DNA of 64,000 nt, from positions 1,566,811 through 1,630,810 of the forward strand of contig NZ_CP132359.1 of assembly GCF_030758975.1 (NCBI RefSeq), read 5' to 3'. The DNA is from Bosea beijingensis (GTDB lineage Bacteria; Pseudomonadota; Alphaproteobacteria; Rhizobiales; Beijerinckiaceae). Position numbers and translations under genes: made by a program. The notes under the pieces are model-generated. The model was not told where the DNA came from. It saw only the letters and a list, made by a program, of their open reading frames with translations, and searched no databases. The number at the start of each line of letters is the position of its first letter. The first letter of the stretch is position 1. Below are positions 36,980 through 46,066 of the stretch, piece after piece.

Positions 36980-37372
36980 ATGAACTTTTATAAGTCGTTG
37001 ATGGCCGTCTCCGCGGTCGCATTTCTGGGCTCAGTCGCCCCGTCCTTCGCACAGACCCAGGCCGACCAGCTCAAGGTCGCCTATCAGGCCGCCCGCAATC
37101 AGCTCGGCATCCTCGGCTATTGCGCCGAAAAGGGTTACACCGACCCTGCCGCGGCCGATGTCCAGAAGAAGCTGGTCGCGATGATTCCCGCGCCGTCCGA
37201 CGTCAGCGGCGGCGATGCCGCCGAGGCTGCCGGCCGCAAGGGCACGATCTCCGCGATGGGCATGGAGCAGAGCATCGAGGTCATCGCCAAGGCGCAGAAC
37301 GGCACGCCTGCGACCTTTTGCAAGCAGATCGGCGATCTCGTGAAGCAGATGGGCGCCAAGCTGCCGCAGTGA
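36980..37372 (+). CDS. Small secreted protein, ESAT-6-like family of Rhizobiales
   Basis: A 130-residue protein with a clear Sec signal peptide (cut after about Ala24, PSFA/QT). The mature part of about 106 residues is helical with two cysteines, Cys48 (LGYCAEKG) and Cys114 (TFCKQIG), likely to form one disulfide. Similar proteins in Rhizobiales are, as far as I recall, annotated as pore-forming ESAT-6 family; I cannot confirm this, and no type VII system is near. GAGGA lies nine bases before the ATG. A perfect terminator follows, so it is monocistronic. Confidence 0.75.
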   Translation: MNFYKSLMAVSAVAFLGSVAPSFAQTQADQLKVAYQAARNQLGILGYCAEKGYTDPAAADVQKKLVAMIPAPSDVSGGDAAEAAGRKGTISAMGMEQSIEVIAKAQNGTPATFCKQIGDLVKQMGAKLPQ

Positions 37373-37406
37373 GGCGAGGGCGGACATTCTCCGCAATGAT
37401 GATCGA

Positions 37407-37435
37407 GGGCCCCATGCGGTATCCGCATGGGGCCC
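37407..37435 (+). terminator. Strong hairpin between the secreted protein and rpsB
   Basis: A perfect 13-bp stem (GGGCCCCATGCGG and its complement) with a TAT loop, 35 bp past the stop at 37372. No T-run follows on the plus strand (TTCACG), but stem stability suggests a terminator. Confidence 0.6.
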
Positions 37436-37617
37436 TTCACGTTCCGCTCTCTGCTTTCTCGGCCGTGGCGGCTTGCAATACGGCGCCATCCCCTGTAAGG
37501 CGCAGCCCATCCCACATGGAGCGCATCGCCTCGGTGTCCCGAGGCGTTCCGGTGACGTGGCAGCTCATGCCTTGTTCATTCGCGCTCCAGAGGCTCAACC
37601 GGAAGGACTAGAATACG

Positions 37618-38610
<993 letters not shown>

Positions 38611-38619
38611 TTCGGTTTG

Positions 38620-38652
38620 CGATTGCGGCGCGTCATCGGCGCGTCGCAATCG
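38620..38652 (+). terminator. Imperfect hairpin after rpsB
   Basis: A 13-bp stem with one mismatch (38620-38632 with 38640-38652, CGATTGCGGCGCG type) and a 7-nt loop, 10 bp past the rpsB stop. No T-run follows. It may reduce read-through or protect the rpsB 3' end within the rpsB-tsf transcript. Confidence 0.45.
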
Positions 38653-38679
38653 GGTTCTCGACTGACGCCGGCTTTTGGA

Positions 38680-38725
38680 GCATCGGCCCGAAAAGTGCCC
38701 TGCGGTTTTCGGGCAGAGCCGATGC
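38680..38725. repeat. Palindromic intergenic repeat between rpsB and tsf
   Basis: Arms GCATCGGCCCGAAAA (38680-38694) and TTTTCGGG-CAGA-GCCGATGC (38706-38725) pair with a 4-nt bulge. This resembles a widespread alphaproteobacterial intergenic palindrome followed by an AAAGCAAAGATTTGGAGGACGCG-type tail (seen to about 38750). It lies inside the rpsB-tsf operon. Confidence 0.6.
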
Positions 38726-38860
38726 GAAAGCAAAGATTTGGAGGACGCGCCGACGGCCGGAAACGGAGCGTCGGCGTTTCCCCATGCAGGCGTCCGCATC
38801 ATTCCGATCCGCGGCCGGCCCCTTAGGGTCTGCGCCGCACCGACAGCAAGGACAAGACAG

Positions 38861-39784
38861 ATGGCAGCGATCACCGCCGCGATGGTGAAGGAACTCCGCG
38901 ACAAGACCGGCGCGGGCATGATGGACTGCAAGACCGCCCTTTCGGCGACCGACGGCAACATGGAAGCCGCCGTCGACTGGCTGCGTGCGAAGGGCCTGTC
39001 GAAGGCCGCCAAGAAGGCCGGCCGCGTCGCCGCCGAGGGCCTCGTCGCCGTCGCGGTGCAGGGCAACGAGGGCGTCGTCGTCGAGGTCAACTCCGAGACC
39101 GACTTCGTTGCGCGCAACCCGGAATTCCAGGCGCTCGCCAAGACCATCGCCGATGTCGCGCTGGAGCGCGGCGGCGACGTCGAGGCGCTGCTCGGCCATC
39201 ACTATCCGGGCGGCGGCTCGGTGCAGGACGCTATCGCCAACGCCATCGCCACGATCGGCGAGAACATGACGCTGCGCCGCGTGTCCGCGCTCAAGGTCTC
39301 CTCGGGCGTGATCGGCTCCTATGTCCACGGCGCGATCGCCGACGGCCTCGGCAAGATCGGCGTCATCGTCGCGCTCGAGTCGACCGGCAAGGCCGATGAG
39401 CTCGCCGCGCTCGGCCGTCAGCTCGCCATGCATGTCGCCGCGACCAACCCGGTTGCGCTCGACCTCGCTTCGGTCGCTCCGGACGTCCTGGAGCGCGAGA
39501 AGGCGATCCTGGCCGAGAAGAACGCCGGCAAGCCCGAGCACGTCCTCGCCAAGATCACCGAGAGCGGCCTGAAGAGCTATGCCAAGGAATACTGCCTGCT
39601 CGAGCAGGCCTATATCCATGACGGCTCGAAGTCGGTCTCGCAGGTCCTCAAGGACATCGAGAGCAAGGTCGGCGCCCCGGTGAAGCTCACCGGCTTCGCC
39701 CGCTTCGCGCTCGGCGAGGGCATCGAGAAGGAAGAGCAGGACTTCGCGGCCGAGGTCGCTGCCGCCGGCGGCACCACGGGCTGA
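38861..39784 (+). CDS. tsf: Translation elongation factor Ts
   Basis: Guanine-nucleotide exchange factor for EF-Tu. It has 307 residues. The N-terminal UBA-like module reads [21 protein letters not shown]; the TDFVARN motif is at about residue 80-86. The start at 38861 follows AAGGACAAGACAG and begins the conserved domain; a longer frame extends back to 38675 but runs through the repeat region. It lies 250 bp after rpsB and is followed by a strong terminator. Confidence 0.97.
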   Translation: MAAITAAMVKELRDKTGAGMMDCKTALSATDGNMEAAVDWLRAKGLSKAAKKAGRVAAEGLVAVAVQGNEGVVVEVNSETDFVARNPEFQALAKTIADVALERGGDVEALLGHHYPGGGSVQDAIANAIATIGENMTLRRVSALKVSSGVIGSYVHGAIADGLGKIGVIVALESTGKADELAALGRQLAMHVAATNPVALDLASVAPDVLEREKAILAEKNAGKPEHVLAKITESGLKSYAKEYCLLEQAYIHDGSKSVSQVLKDIESKVGAPVKLTGFARFALGEGIEKEEQDFAAEVAAAGGTTG

Positions 39785-39809
39785 CAAGCTCCTCTCCAAA
39801 TAGGAAAAA

Positions 39810-39834
39810 GGCCGCGCATCGCGCGGCCTTTTTT
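39810..39834 (+). terminator. Rho-independent terminator after tsf
   Basis: A perfect 8-bp stem GGCCGCGC / GCGCGGCC, 3-nt loop, then six T. Preceding AAAAA makes it usable on both strands. It closes the rpsB-tsf unit and separates it from pyrH. Confidence 0.88.
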
Positions 39835-39893
39835 GTAGGAAGATAGGGCTGCGTCGAATCGCGGCCGGCCCCCAGCTAGACGGAGAGACATCG

Positions 39894-40601
39894 ATGAGAC
39901 CCCAACGCGTTCTCGTGAAGCTCTCCGGTGAAGCCCTCGCCGGCCCTGTCGGCAACGGCCTCGACGGCGTCACGCTGACGGCGCTCGCCGCCGATATCGC
40001 CCATGCCTCGCGCGAGGGCGTCGAGATCGGCATCGTCGTCGGTGGCGGCAATTTCTTCCGCGGCGTCCAGGGCCTCAACAAGGGTCTCGACCGGACCACC
40101 GCCGATTCGATCGGCATGCTCGGCACCGTCATGAACGCGCTCGCGCTGGAGCATTCGATCGAGGCGGCCGGCGCACCGGCCCGCGCCATGTCGGCGGTGC
40201 CGATGCCCTCGCTCTGCGAGAGCTATGCCCGCAAGCGCGCGCTCGACCATCTCAGCAACGGCAAGGTCGTCATCCTCGGCGGCGGCACCGGCAACCCGTA
40301 TTTCACCACCGATACGGGCGCGGCGCTCCGCGCGGCCGAACTGGGCTGCAGCCACCTGCTCAAGGCGACGCAGGTCGACGGCGTCTACAGCGCCGACCCC
40401 AAGAAGGACCCGACCGCGACCCGCTACGACACCCTGACCCATGAAGTCGCGATCAAGCGCGATCTCAAGGTGATGGATACCGCTGCCTTCGCGCTCGCCC
40501 GCGATGCCAGCCTGACCATCGTCGTCTTCTCGATCGCCGAGCCCGGTATGCTCGCCGCCGTCCTGCGCGGCGAGGGCAGGGCGACCTACGTCACGCCCTG
40601 A
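39894..40601 (+). CDS. pyrH: UMP kinase
   Basis: Hexameric bacterial UMP kinase of the amino-acid-kinase fold, making UDP and regulated by GTP and UTP in the family. It has 235 residues. KLSGEAL (about 8-14), GGGNFFRG and the FTTDTGAALRAAELG segment are diagnostic. CGGAGAGACATCG precedes the ATG. The usual next gene, frr, comes only after a gene on the opposite strand. Confidence 0.96.
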   Translation: MRPQRVLVKLSGEALAGPVGNGLDGVTLTALAADIAHASREGVEIGIVVGGGNFFRGVQGLNKGLDRTTADSIGMLGTVMNALALEHSIEAAGAPARAMSAVPMPSLCESYARKRALDHLSNGKVVILGGGTGNPYFTTDTGAALRAAELGCSHLLKATQVDGVYSADPKKDPTATRYDTLTHEVAIKRDLKVMDTAAFALARDASLTIVVFSIAEPGMLAAVLRGEGRATYVTP

Positions 40602-40611
40602 GGCACTCGTT

Positions 40612-41025
40612 TCAGTAGGTCTTCCACAGGCCGGGCGTCGCCAGTTCGAGCAGATTCCCGTCGGGATCGCGGAAATAAAGGCTCGTGCTGCCGCATTCCC
40701 ATTGCATGCGCCCTTCAACGGCGATGCTGAGTTCCGCCAGTCTGGCCTCCCAGACCGGAAGCTCCTCGGCATCGATCGCGAAGGCGATGTGGAGCGGCCC
40801 GCTGCCGTCATGCGGCGGGATGGTGCCGCCGGCCGAGCTCTGCGTCAGCAGCGAGGCGCCGCGCAGGAACAGCAGCAGCACATTCGCGCCGCCGATATCA
40901 TAGGCGAAGAGCGTCTTCGTCTTGAGCAGCGGCGCGAGGCCGAGCTTGTCCTCGTAGAAGGCGCGGGCACGGTCGAGATCGTCGACATAGAGCGCGGTCT
41001 CGACGATGCGGTTGAGGCAAGGCAC
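40612..41025 (-). CDS. VOC (glyoxalase/dioxygenase superfamily) protein
   Basis: A 137-residue two-module vicinal-oxygen-chelate protein: LNRIVETALYVDDLDRARAFYEDKLGL at the start and the C-terminal SLYFRDPDGNLLELATPGLW, whose Glu is a typical metal ligand. A metal-dependent glyoxalase, dioxygenase or resistance function is possible; the substrate cannot be read from sequence. GTG 41025 is chosen because GGAG lies eight bases before it. It sits on the opposite strand in the normally contiguous pyrH-frr pair, with its stop 10 bp from pyrH. Confidence 0.85.
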   Translation of the reverse strand: MPCLNRIVETALYVDDLDRARAFYEDKLGLAPLLKTKTLFAYDIGGANVLLLFLRGASLLTQSSAGGTIPPHDGSGPLHIAFAIDAEELPVWEARLAELSIAVEGRMQWECGSTSLYFRDPDGNLLELATPGLWKTY

Positions 41026-41263
41026 GGCTTTTCTCCGTGGTTCACTGCGGGCGGCACTGGCCGGCACCTTAGAATGGAGATGGGCATCGAGAGGCTGCGA
41101 ACCAGTAGGTTGCGCCGCTGTCCGGCCATGATCTGCCCGCATCGACGCTTTTCCCTTGCTCATCGCGGGGGAAAATGCTGTTCGAGGATGTAAATCTTGA
41201 CCCTGCGCGGCCTCGCCGCCATGGTCTCGCCGATTTTGGATTACCTGCAAGGTCTCGATTGAA

Positions 41264-41827
41264 ATGGCCCAGACGACGTTCGACCTCGCCGACATCAAGC
41301 GCCGCATGGCCGGTGCGGTGCAGTCCTTCAAGGGCGATCTCGCCTCGCTGCGCTCCGGCCGCGCCTCCGCCAACATGCTCGACCCGATCATGGTCGAGGC
41401 CTACGGCGCCCGCACCCCGCTGAGCCAGCTCGCGACGGTCTCCGTGCCGGAGCCGCGCCTGCTCAGCGTTCAGGTCTGGGACCGCTCGATGGTCAACGCC
41501 GTCGACAAGGCGGTGCGCGAATCCGATCTCGGCCTCAACCCGCAGACGGAAGGCCAGGTCCTGCGCATCCGTATCCCCGAGCTCAACGAGCAGCGCCGCA
41601 AGGAGATGGTCAAGGTCGCGCATAAATATGCCGAGGAGGCCAAGGTTGCCGTGCGCCATGTCCGCCGCGACGGCATCGACGTGGTCAAGAAGCTGGAGAA
41701 GGACGGCGACATGACCAAGGACGACGCTGCCCGCAATTCGGACCTAGTCCAGAAGGCGACCGACCAGCACATCGCCGAGATCGATCAGGCGCTCGCGGCG
41801 AAGGAAAAGGAAATCCTGCACGTCTGA
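41264..41827 (+). CDS. frr: Ribosome recycling factor
   Basis: tRNA-shaped factor that, with EF-G, splits post-termination ribosomes. It has 187 residues, with [21 protein letters not shown] (arginine-rich hinge contact) and [33 protein letters not shown] split across the long helices. The start has no obvious ribosome site (GATTGAA precedes it). It heads the group frr-uppS-cdsA-dxr-rseP-bamA-lpxD-fabZ-lpxA-lpxI-lpxB. Confidence 0.97.
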   Translation: MAQTTFDLADIKRRMAGAVQSFKGDLASLRSGRASANMLDPIMVEAYGARTPLSQLATVSVPEPRLLSVQVWDRSMVNAVDKAVRESDLGLNPQTEGQVLRIRIPELNEQRRKEMVKVAHKYAEEAKVAVRHVRRDGIDVVKKLEKDGDMTKDDAARNSDLVQKATDQHIAEIDQALAAKEKEILHV

Positions 41828-41900
41828 TCGTCTGGACGTTTGATCTCCCGCGCGGGGGGCACCCGCGCTCTTCGGCCGCAGCCGAGCGAGGCTCTTCCGC

Positions 41901-42659
41901 ATGTCATCCGGTCAGCGCGACGCAGGCGTGTCCAACCCGGCCCATGTCGCCATCATCATGGACGGCAACGGCCGCTGGGCGCAGATGCGCGGGCTGCCGC
42001 GGCAGGAGGGCCATCGTCGCGGGCTGGAGGCGCTGCGCCGCACGGTCCGCAACGCCAGCGATCTCGGCCTCCGCTACCTGACGCTCTACTCATTCTCGAC
42101 CGAGAACTGGCGCCGTCCCTATGCGGAAGTCTCCTTCCTGATGGGGCTGCTCAAGCATTTCGTCGAGAAGGATCTCGCCGAGCTTTCCGCCGCCAATGTC
42201 CGGGTGCGGATCATCGGCAGCCGGGATGATCTCGCCGCCGATCTGCGCCGCCTCGTCGATCACGCCGAAATCAGTACGCGCGGCAATACCGGACTCGTGC
42301 TGGCGATCGCGTTCAATTACGGTTCCCGCGACGAGATCATCCGCGCCACGCGCCGGCTGGCGACCGAAGCGGCGGCGGGACGGATCGACCCGGCCACGAT
42401 CGACGAGGCTGCGATCGCCAGCCATCTCGACACGCACGACATTCCCGATCCCGAGCTGGTCATCCGCACCTCCGGCGAGACGCGCATCTCGAATTTCCTG
42501 CTCTGGCAGGCGGCCTATGCCGAATTCATCTTCGCGCCGGTGATGTGGCCCGATTTCGATCGCGCCGCCTTCGAGGAGGCCCTGGCCCAGTATCGCCAGC
42601 GCGATCGCCGCTTCGGCGGTCTGTCCACGCCCTCCGACCGCAGCGTGGACGTCGCGTGA
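41901..42659 (+). CDS. uppS: Undecaprenyl diphosphate synthase
   Basis: Cis-prenyltransferase that extends farnesyl diphosphate with isopentenyl units to the C55 carrier used for peptidoglycan and O-antigen. It has 252 residues. [13 protein letters not shown] contains catalytic Asp21; EGHRRG and [10 protein letters not shown] motifs follow, and [14 protein letters not shown] is near the C-terminus. Its stop overlaps the cdsA GTG start (GTGA). Confidence 0.97.
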   Translation: MSSGQRDAGVSNPAHVAIIMDGNGRWAQMRGLPRQEGHRRGLEALRRTVRNASDLGLRYLTLYSFSTENWRRPYAEVSFLMGLLKHFVEKDLAELSAANVRVRIIGSRDDLAADLRRLVDHAEISTRGNTGLVLAIAFNYGSRDEIIRATRRLATEAAAGRIDPATIDEAAIASHLDTHDIPDPELVIRTSGETRISNFLLWQAAYAEFIFAPVMWPDFDRAAFEEALAQYRQRDRRFGGLSTPSDRSVDVA

Positions 42660-43483
42660 ATGCGCCGGCCCCCTCTGCGCCGCGATCCGGCTCCGAGCTG
42701 AGGCTCAGGGTCGCCTCAGCGCTCGTTCTCGGCCTGCTGATCCTGCTGGTCACGCTCTGGGGCGGCTGGCCCTTCCGGCTGGTCTGGATTCTCGTCGCCG
42801 GCCTCGTCGCCTATGAATGGCTCGCGATCATTGGCCGCGGCAATGCGATCCCGGCCGGCATCGGCGTGGTCGTCGCCGGCCTCGCGCTGGCCCTCTATCC
42901 GGCTAGCCCCGTAGCGCTTGCGGGCACCGCCTCCGCCGCGGCCCTTCTCGGCGCGCTCTTGACGCCCTTCGTGCGTTCGCGCCTGGCGCTCGAACTCTGC
43001 GGCGTCGCCTATGCGCTGGCTTTCGCGCTGGTCACGCCGGCCTTGCGCGATCTTCCGAATATCGGCCTCGCCCTGATCCTGTGGAGCTTCGCCGTCGTCT
43101 GGCTCACCGACATCGCCGCCTATTTCACCGGCCGCAAGCTTGGCGGCCCCAAGCTGATGCCGGCGGTCAGCCCGAAGAAGACCTGGTCGGGCGCGATCGG
43201 CGGCGCCGTCGCGGGCATGATCGGCGGCTATCTCGTCTGGCGCTTGGTGCCGGCGTTGCAGGGCATGACCGCGGCCGGGCCGGTAGTCGCCGCCTCGCTC
43301 GCCGGCTCGATCGTCAGCCAGGCGGGCGACCTGTTCGAATCCGCGCTCAAGCGCCGTTTCGACGCCAAGGATTCGAGCAAGCTGATCCCGGGCCATGGCG
43401 GCTTCCTCGACCGGCTCGACGGCTATTGGGCGGTGCTGGTGCTCGCCGGCTTCGCGCTCTTCGCCCTGCATCTCAACGTCTGA
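42656..43483 (+). CDS. cdsA: Phosphatidate cytidylyltransferase
   Basis: Integral membrane enzyme making CDP-diacylglycerol, the precursor of all phospholipids. It has 275 residues with about seven to eight membrane helices and the C-terminal family signature, [19 protein letters not shown], at about 242-260. The GTG start overlaps the uppS stop, so translation is coupled. dxr follows after 4 bp. Confidence 0.96.
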   Translation: MNAPAPSAPRSGSELRLRVASALVLGLLILLVTLWGGWPFRLVWILVAGLVAYEWLAIIGRGNAIPAGIGVVVAGLALALYPASPVALAGTASAAALLGALLTPFVRSRLALELCGVAYALAFALVTPALRDLPNIGLALILWSFAVVWLTDIAAYFTGRKLGGPKLMPAVSPKKTWSGAIGGAVAGMIGGYLVWRLVPALQGMTAAGPVVAASLAGSIVSQAGDLFESALKRRFDAKDSSKLIPGHGGFLDRLDGYWAVLVLAGFALFALHLNV

Positions 43484-43487
43484 TCCG

Positions 43488-44669
43488 ATGTCTCTGCGCA
43501 GCGTCACGCTTCTGGGGGCGACCGGCTCCGTCGGGCGCTCGGTTCGCGACATCGTCGCCGAGAATCCCGAACGCCTGTCGATCGCAACCGTGGTCGGCGG
43601 CCGGGATGCTGAGGCGCTGGCGCGGACCGCGATCGAGACCGGCGCTTCCTTCGCCGCGCTCGCCGACGCGGCCGGCGGCGCGGCGCTGAAACAGGCGCTG
43701 GCCGGTACCGGCATTGCCAACGGGGCAGGGCGTTCCGCCGTGCTGGAGGCGGTGAGCCGTCCCGCTGATATCGTGGTCAGCGCGATTGCGGGCGCTGCCG
43801 GATTGGAAGCGACCTTCGCCGCGCTTCTGCCCGGCCGGACGATCGCTCTTGCCAACAAGGAAAGCCTGGTCTGCGCCGGCATGGCCGTGATGGCGCGGGC
43901 GGCGGAGGTCGGTGCCCGGATTCTTCCGCTCGATTCCGAACACAACGCCCTCTTTCAGGTGCTCGGTGCCGAGCCGCTCTCCTCGGTCCGCAGCATGACG
44001 CTGACCGCGTCCGGCGGCCCGTTCCGGACCTGGAGTGCCGAGCGCATCGCCGCGGCGACCCCGGATCAGGCGCTGAAGCACCCGAACTATGCGATGGGCT
44101 CCAAGATCACGATCGATTCCGCCAGCATGATGAACAAGGGGCTTGAGCTGATCGAAGCCCGCTTCCTGTTCGATCTCCAGCCCGACCAGCTCGACGTGCT
44201 CGTCCATCCCCAGCAGATCGTCCATGGCCTCGTCACCTTCCGCGACGGCTCGGTCAGCGCCGGAATGGCGTTGCCGGACATGCGGGTCGCTGCGGCGCAT
44301 TGCCTCGGTATGGACGGCCGTCTCGACGCACCGCCGGCGCGCTTCCTCGATCTCGCGCTCACGGCGCCGCTGAGCTTCGAGCGCCCCGATCTCGTCCGCT
44401 TTCCGGCGCTCGGCCTCGCCATGGCGGCGCTGCGGGAGGGCGGCGCGATGCCCGCCGTGCTCAACGCCGCCAACGAGGTTGCCGTTGCCGCCTTCCTGGA
44501 GGGCAGGCTTCGCTTCCCAGATATCGCCGCTTTGGTGGAAGCGGTCTGCGCGGCCTTTCCCTCCGGATCGGAGGCGCCCGACGATGTCGCGGCGGCACTC
44601 GTCATTGACCAAGATTCGCGAAGCAGAGCTGCCTCGCTCTTGTCGCAAGCGCGGTTCACTGTCACCTAA
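43488..44669 (+). CDS. dxr: 1-deoxy-D-xylulose 5-phosphate reductoisomerase
   Basis: First committed step of the MEP isoprenoid pathway, forming MEP from DXP with NADPH; the target of fosmidomycin. It has 393 residues. The NADPH loop LLGATGSVG is at about 8-16, metal-binding LPLDSEHNALFQ in the middle, and SKITIDSASMMNKGLE after it. Start 43488 begins at the conserved segment, five bases from the cdsA stop. DXP also feeds pyridoxal phosphate synthesis, to which pdxA in this window contributes. Confidence 0.97.
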   Translation: MSLRSVTLLGATGSVGRSVRDIVAENPERLSIATVVGGRDAEALARTAIETGASFAALADAAGGAALKQALAGTGIANGAGRSAVLEAVSRPADIVVSAIAGAAGLEATFAALLPGRTIALANKESLVCAGMAVMARAAEVGARILPLDSEHNALFQVLGAEPLSSVRSMTLTASGGPFRTWSAERIAAATPDQALKHPNYAMGSKITIDSASMMNKGLELIEARFLFDLQPDQLDVLVHPQQIVHGLVTFRDGSVSAGMALPDMRVAAAHCLGMDGRLDAPPARFLDLALTAPLSFERPDLVRFPALGLAMAALREGGAMPAVLNAANEVAVAAFLEGRLRFPDIAALVEAVCAAFPSGSEAPDDVAAALVIDQDSRSRAASLLSQARFTVT

Positions 44670-44701
44670 AGGCTGGCACGGACCCCCGGGGGGATGATTT
44701 C

Positions 44702-45850
44702 ATGGAATTCGCGGCGTCGCTCTGGAATGCAGGGTATTTCCTGCTCAGCTATCTGCTGCCGTTCCTGTTCGTCCTGACCGTCGTCGTCTTTTTTCACGAG
44801 CTCGGGCATTTCCTGGTCGGCCGCTGGTGTGGAGTCGACGTCAAGACCTTCTCGATCGGTTTCGGCCGCGAACTCTTCGGCTTCAACGACCGCCACGGCA
44901 CGCGCTGGCGCTTCGCGCTGATTCCGCTCGGCGGCTACGTCAAGTTCTCCGGCGATGCCGATGCCGCCAGTGCGCCCGACGACGCCGCGGTCGGCCGGAT
45001 GACGCCGCAGGAGCGCGCGCGTACCTTTCCGGCGCAATCGCTCGGCGAGCGGGCCGCGATCGTCGCCGCCGGCCCGATGGCGAATTTCCTGCTGGCGATC
45101 GTGATCTTCGCCGGCTCGGCCTTCTTCTTCGGCAAGCAGGTTCTGATCCCGCGCGTCGATGCCGTCGTCGCCGGCAGCGCGGCCGAGAAGGCGGGGTTGA
45201 AGGCGGGCGATATCGTGATCGCCATCGACGGCCAGAAGGTCACCAGTTTCTCTGACATGCAGCGCATCGTCTCGATCAGGCCCGAGGAGCGCCTCGAGGT
45301 TTCGATCGAGCGCGACGGCGGGACCGTGACCCTGCCGGTGACGCCGGCGCTCACCGAGATGAAAACCCAGCTCGGCACGCAGCGCATCGGCGTGATCGGT
45401 GTCAGGGCTTCGCCGCGTCCGGAGGACTGGACGACCCAGCGATTCGGCGTGCTGGACTCCGTCAGGGCCGGTTTCGTCGAGACCTGGTTCGTGGTCACCC
45501 GCACTTATGACTACGTCGCCAAACTCGTGGTGGGGCGCGAATCCACCGATCAGCTCTCCGGCCCGATTCGGATCGCGCAGGTCTCCGGCATCGTCGCCTC
45601 GAATGGCGGTCTGCTGGGGCTGATCAACCTTGCCGCGATCCTCTCGGTCTCGATCGGCCTGATGAATCTCGTGCCGGTTCCGATGCTCGATGGCGGGCAC
45701 CTGCTCTTCTATCTCTATGAGGCCCTGCGTGGCCGGCCGCTGAGCCCGCGGGCGCAGGAGATCGGGTTCCGGGTAGGTCTGGCACTCGTGCTGATGCTGA
45801 TGCTCTTCGTGACCTGGAACGATATCGTCCACGTTCGCGGAATGCTCTGA
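44702..45850 (+). CDS. rseP: Site-2 intramembrane metalloprotease RseP
   Basis: Zinc protease of family M50B that cleaves membrane-bound substrates such as anti-sigma factors and leftover signal peptides. It has 382 residues, with HELGH at 32-36 in the first helix, one PDZ domain (about 125-215, AEKAGLKAGDIVIAIDGQ) and NLVPVPMLDGGHL carrying the third zinc ligand. E. coli RseP has two PDZ domains; here only one is obvious. It precedes bamA, as in most proteobacteria. Confidence 0.95.
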   Translation: MEFAASLWNAGYFLLSYLLPFLFVLTVVVFFHELGHFLVGRWCGVDVKTFSIGFGRELFGFNDRHGTRWRFALIPLGGYVKFSGDADAASAPDDAAVGRMTPQERARTFPAQSLGERAAIVAAGPMANFLLAIVIFAGSAFFFGKQVLIPRVDAVVAGSAAEKAGLKAGDIVIAIDGQKVTSFSDMQRIVSIRPEERLEVSIERDGGTVTLPVTPALTEMKTQLGTQRIGVIGVRASPRPEDWTTQRFGVLDSVRAGFVETWFVVTRTYDYVAKLVVGRESTDQLSGPIRIAQVSGIVASNGGLLGLINLAAILSVSIGLMNLVPVPMLDGGHLLFYLYEALRGRPLSPRAQEIGFRVGLALVLMLMLFVTWNDIVHVRGML

Positions 45851-45950
45851 AACCGCCTGCTGCGCCGCACTTTGCGGCGGAAAAACGGCACGCTGCGTGG
45901 CTCCGCGGCAACGAGATTTCTAAAAACGCTTTATTAACGATGATCGCGGT

Positions 45951-45978
45951 TTGCACCCTGCCGGAAACTTTGTAGAAG
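45951..45978 (+). promoter_or_regulatory. Possible bamA promoter
   Basis: TTGCAC at 45951-45956 and TAGAAG at 45973-45978, spaced by 16 bp, lie in an AT-rich stretch of the 216 bp gap between rseP and bamA. The -10 matches four of six consensus positions. An internal promoter for the outer-membrane genes is plausible. Confidence 0.35.
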
Positions 45979-46066
45979 CGTTTGAACCGCAATGTCCCCG
46001 TGCTGCCATCGGTTGATGGCGGTCCCCGTTTGGGGTGGTGACCAGAGATATGGAATAGGCGACCCG

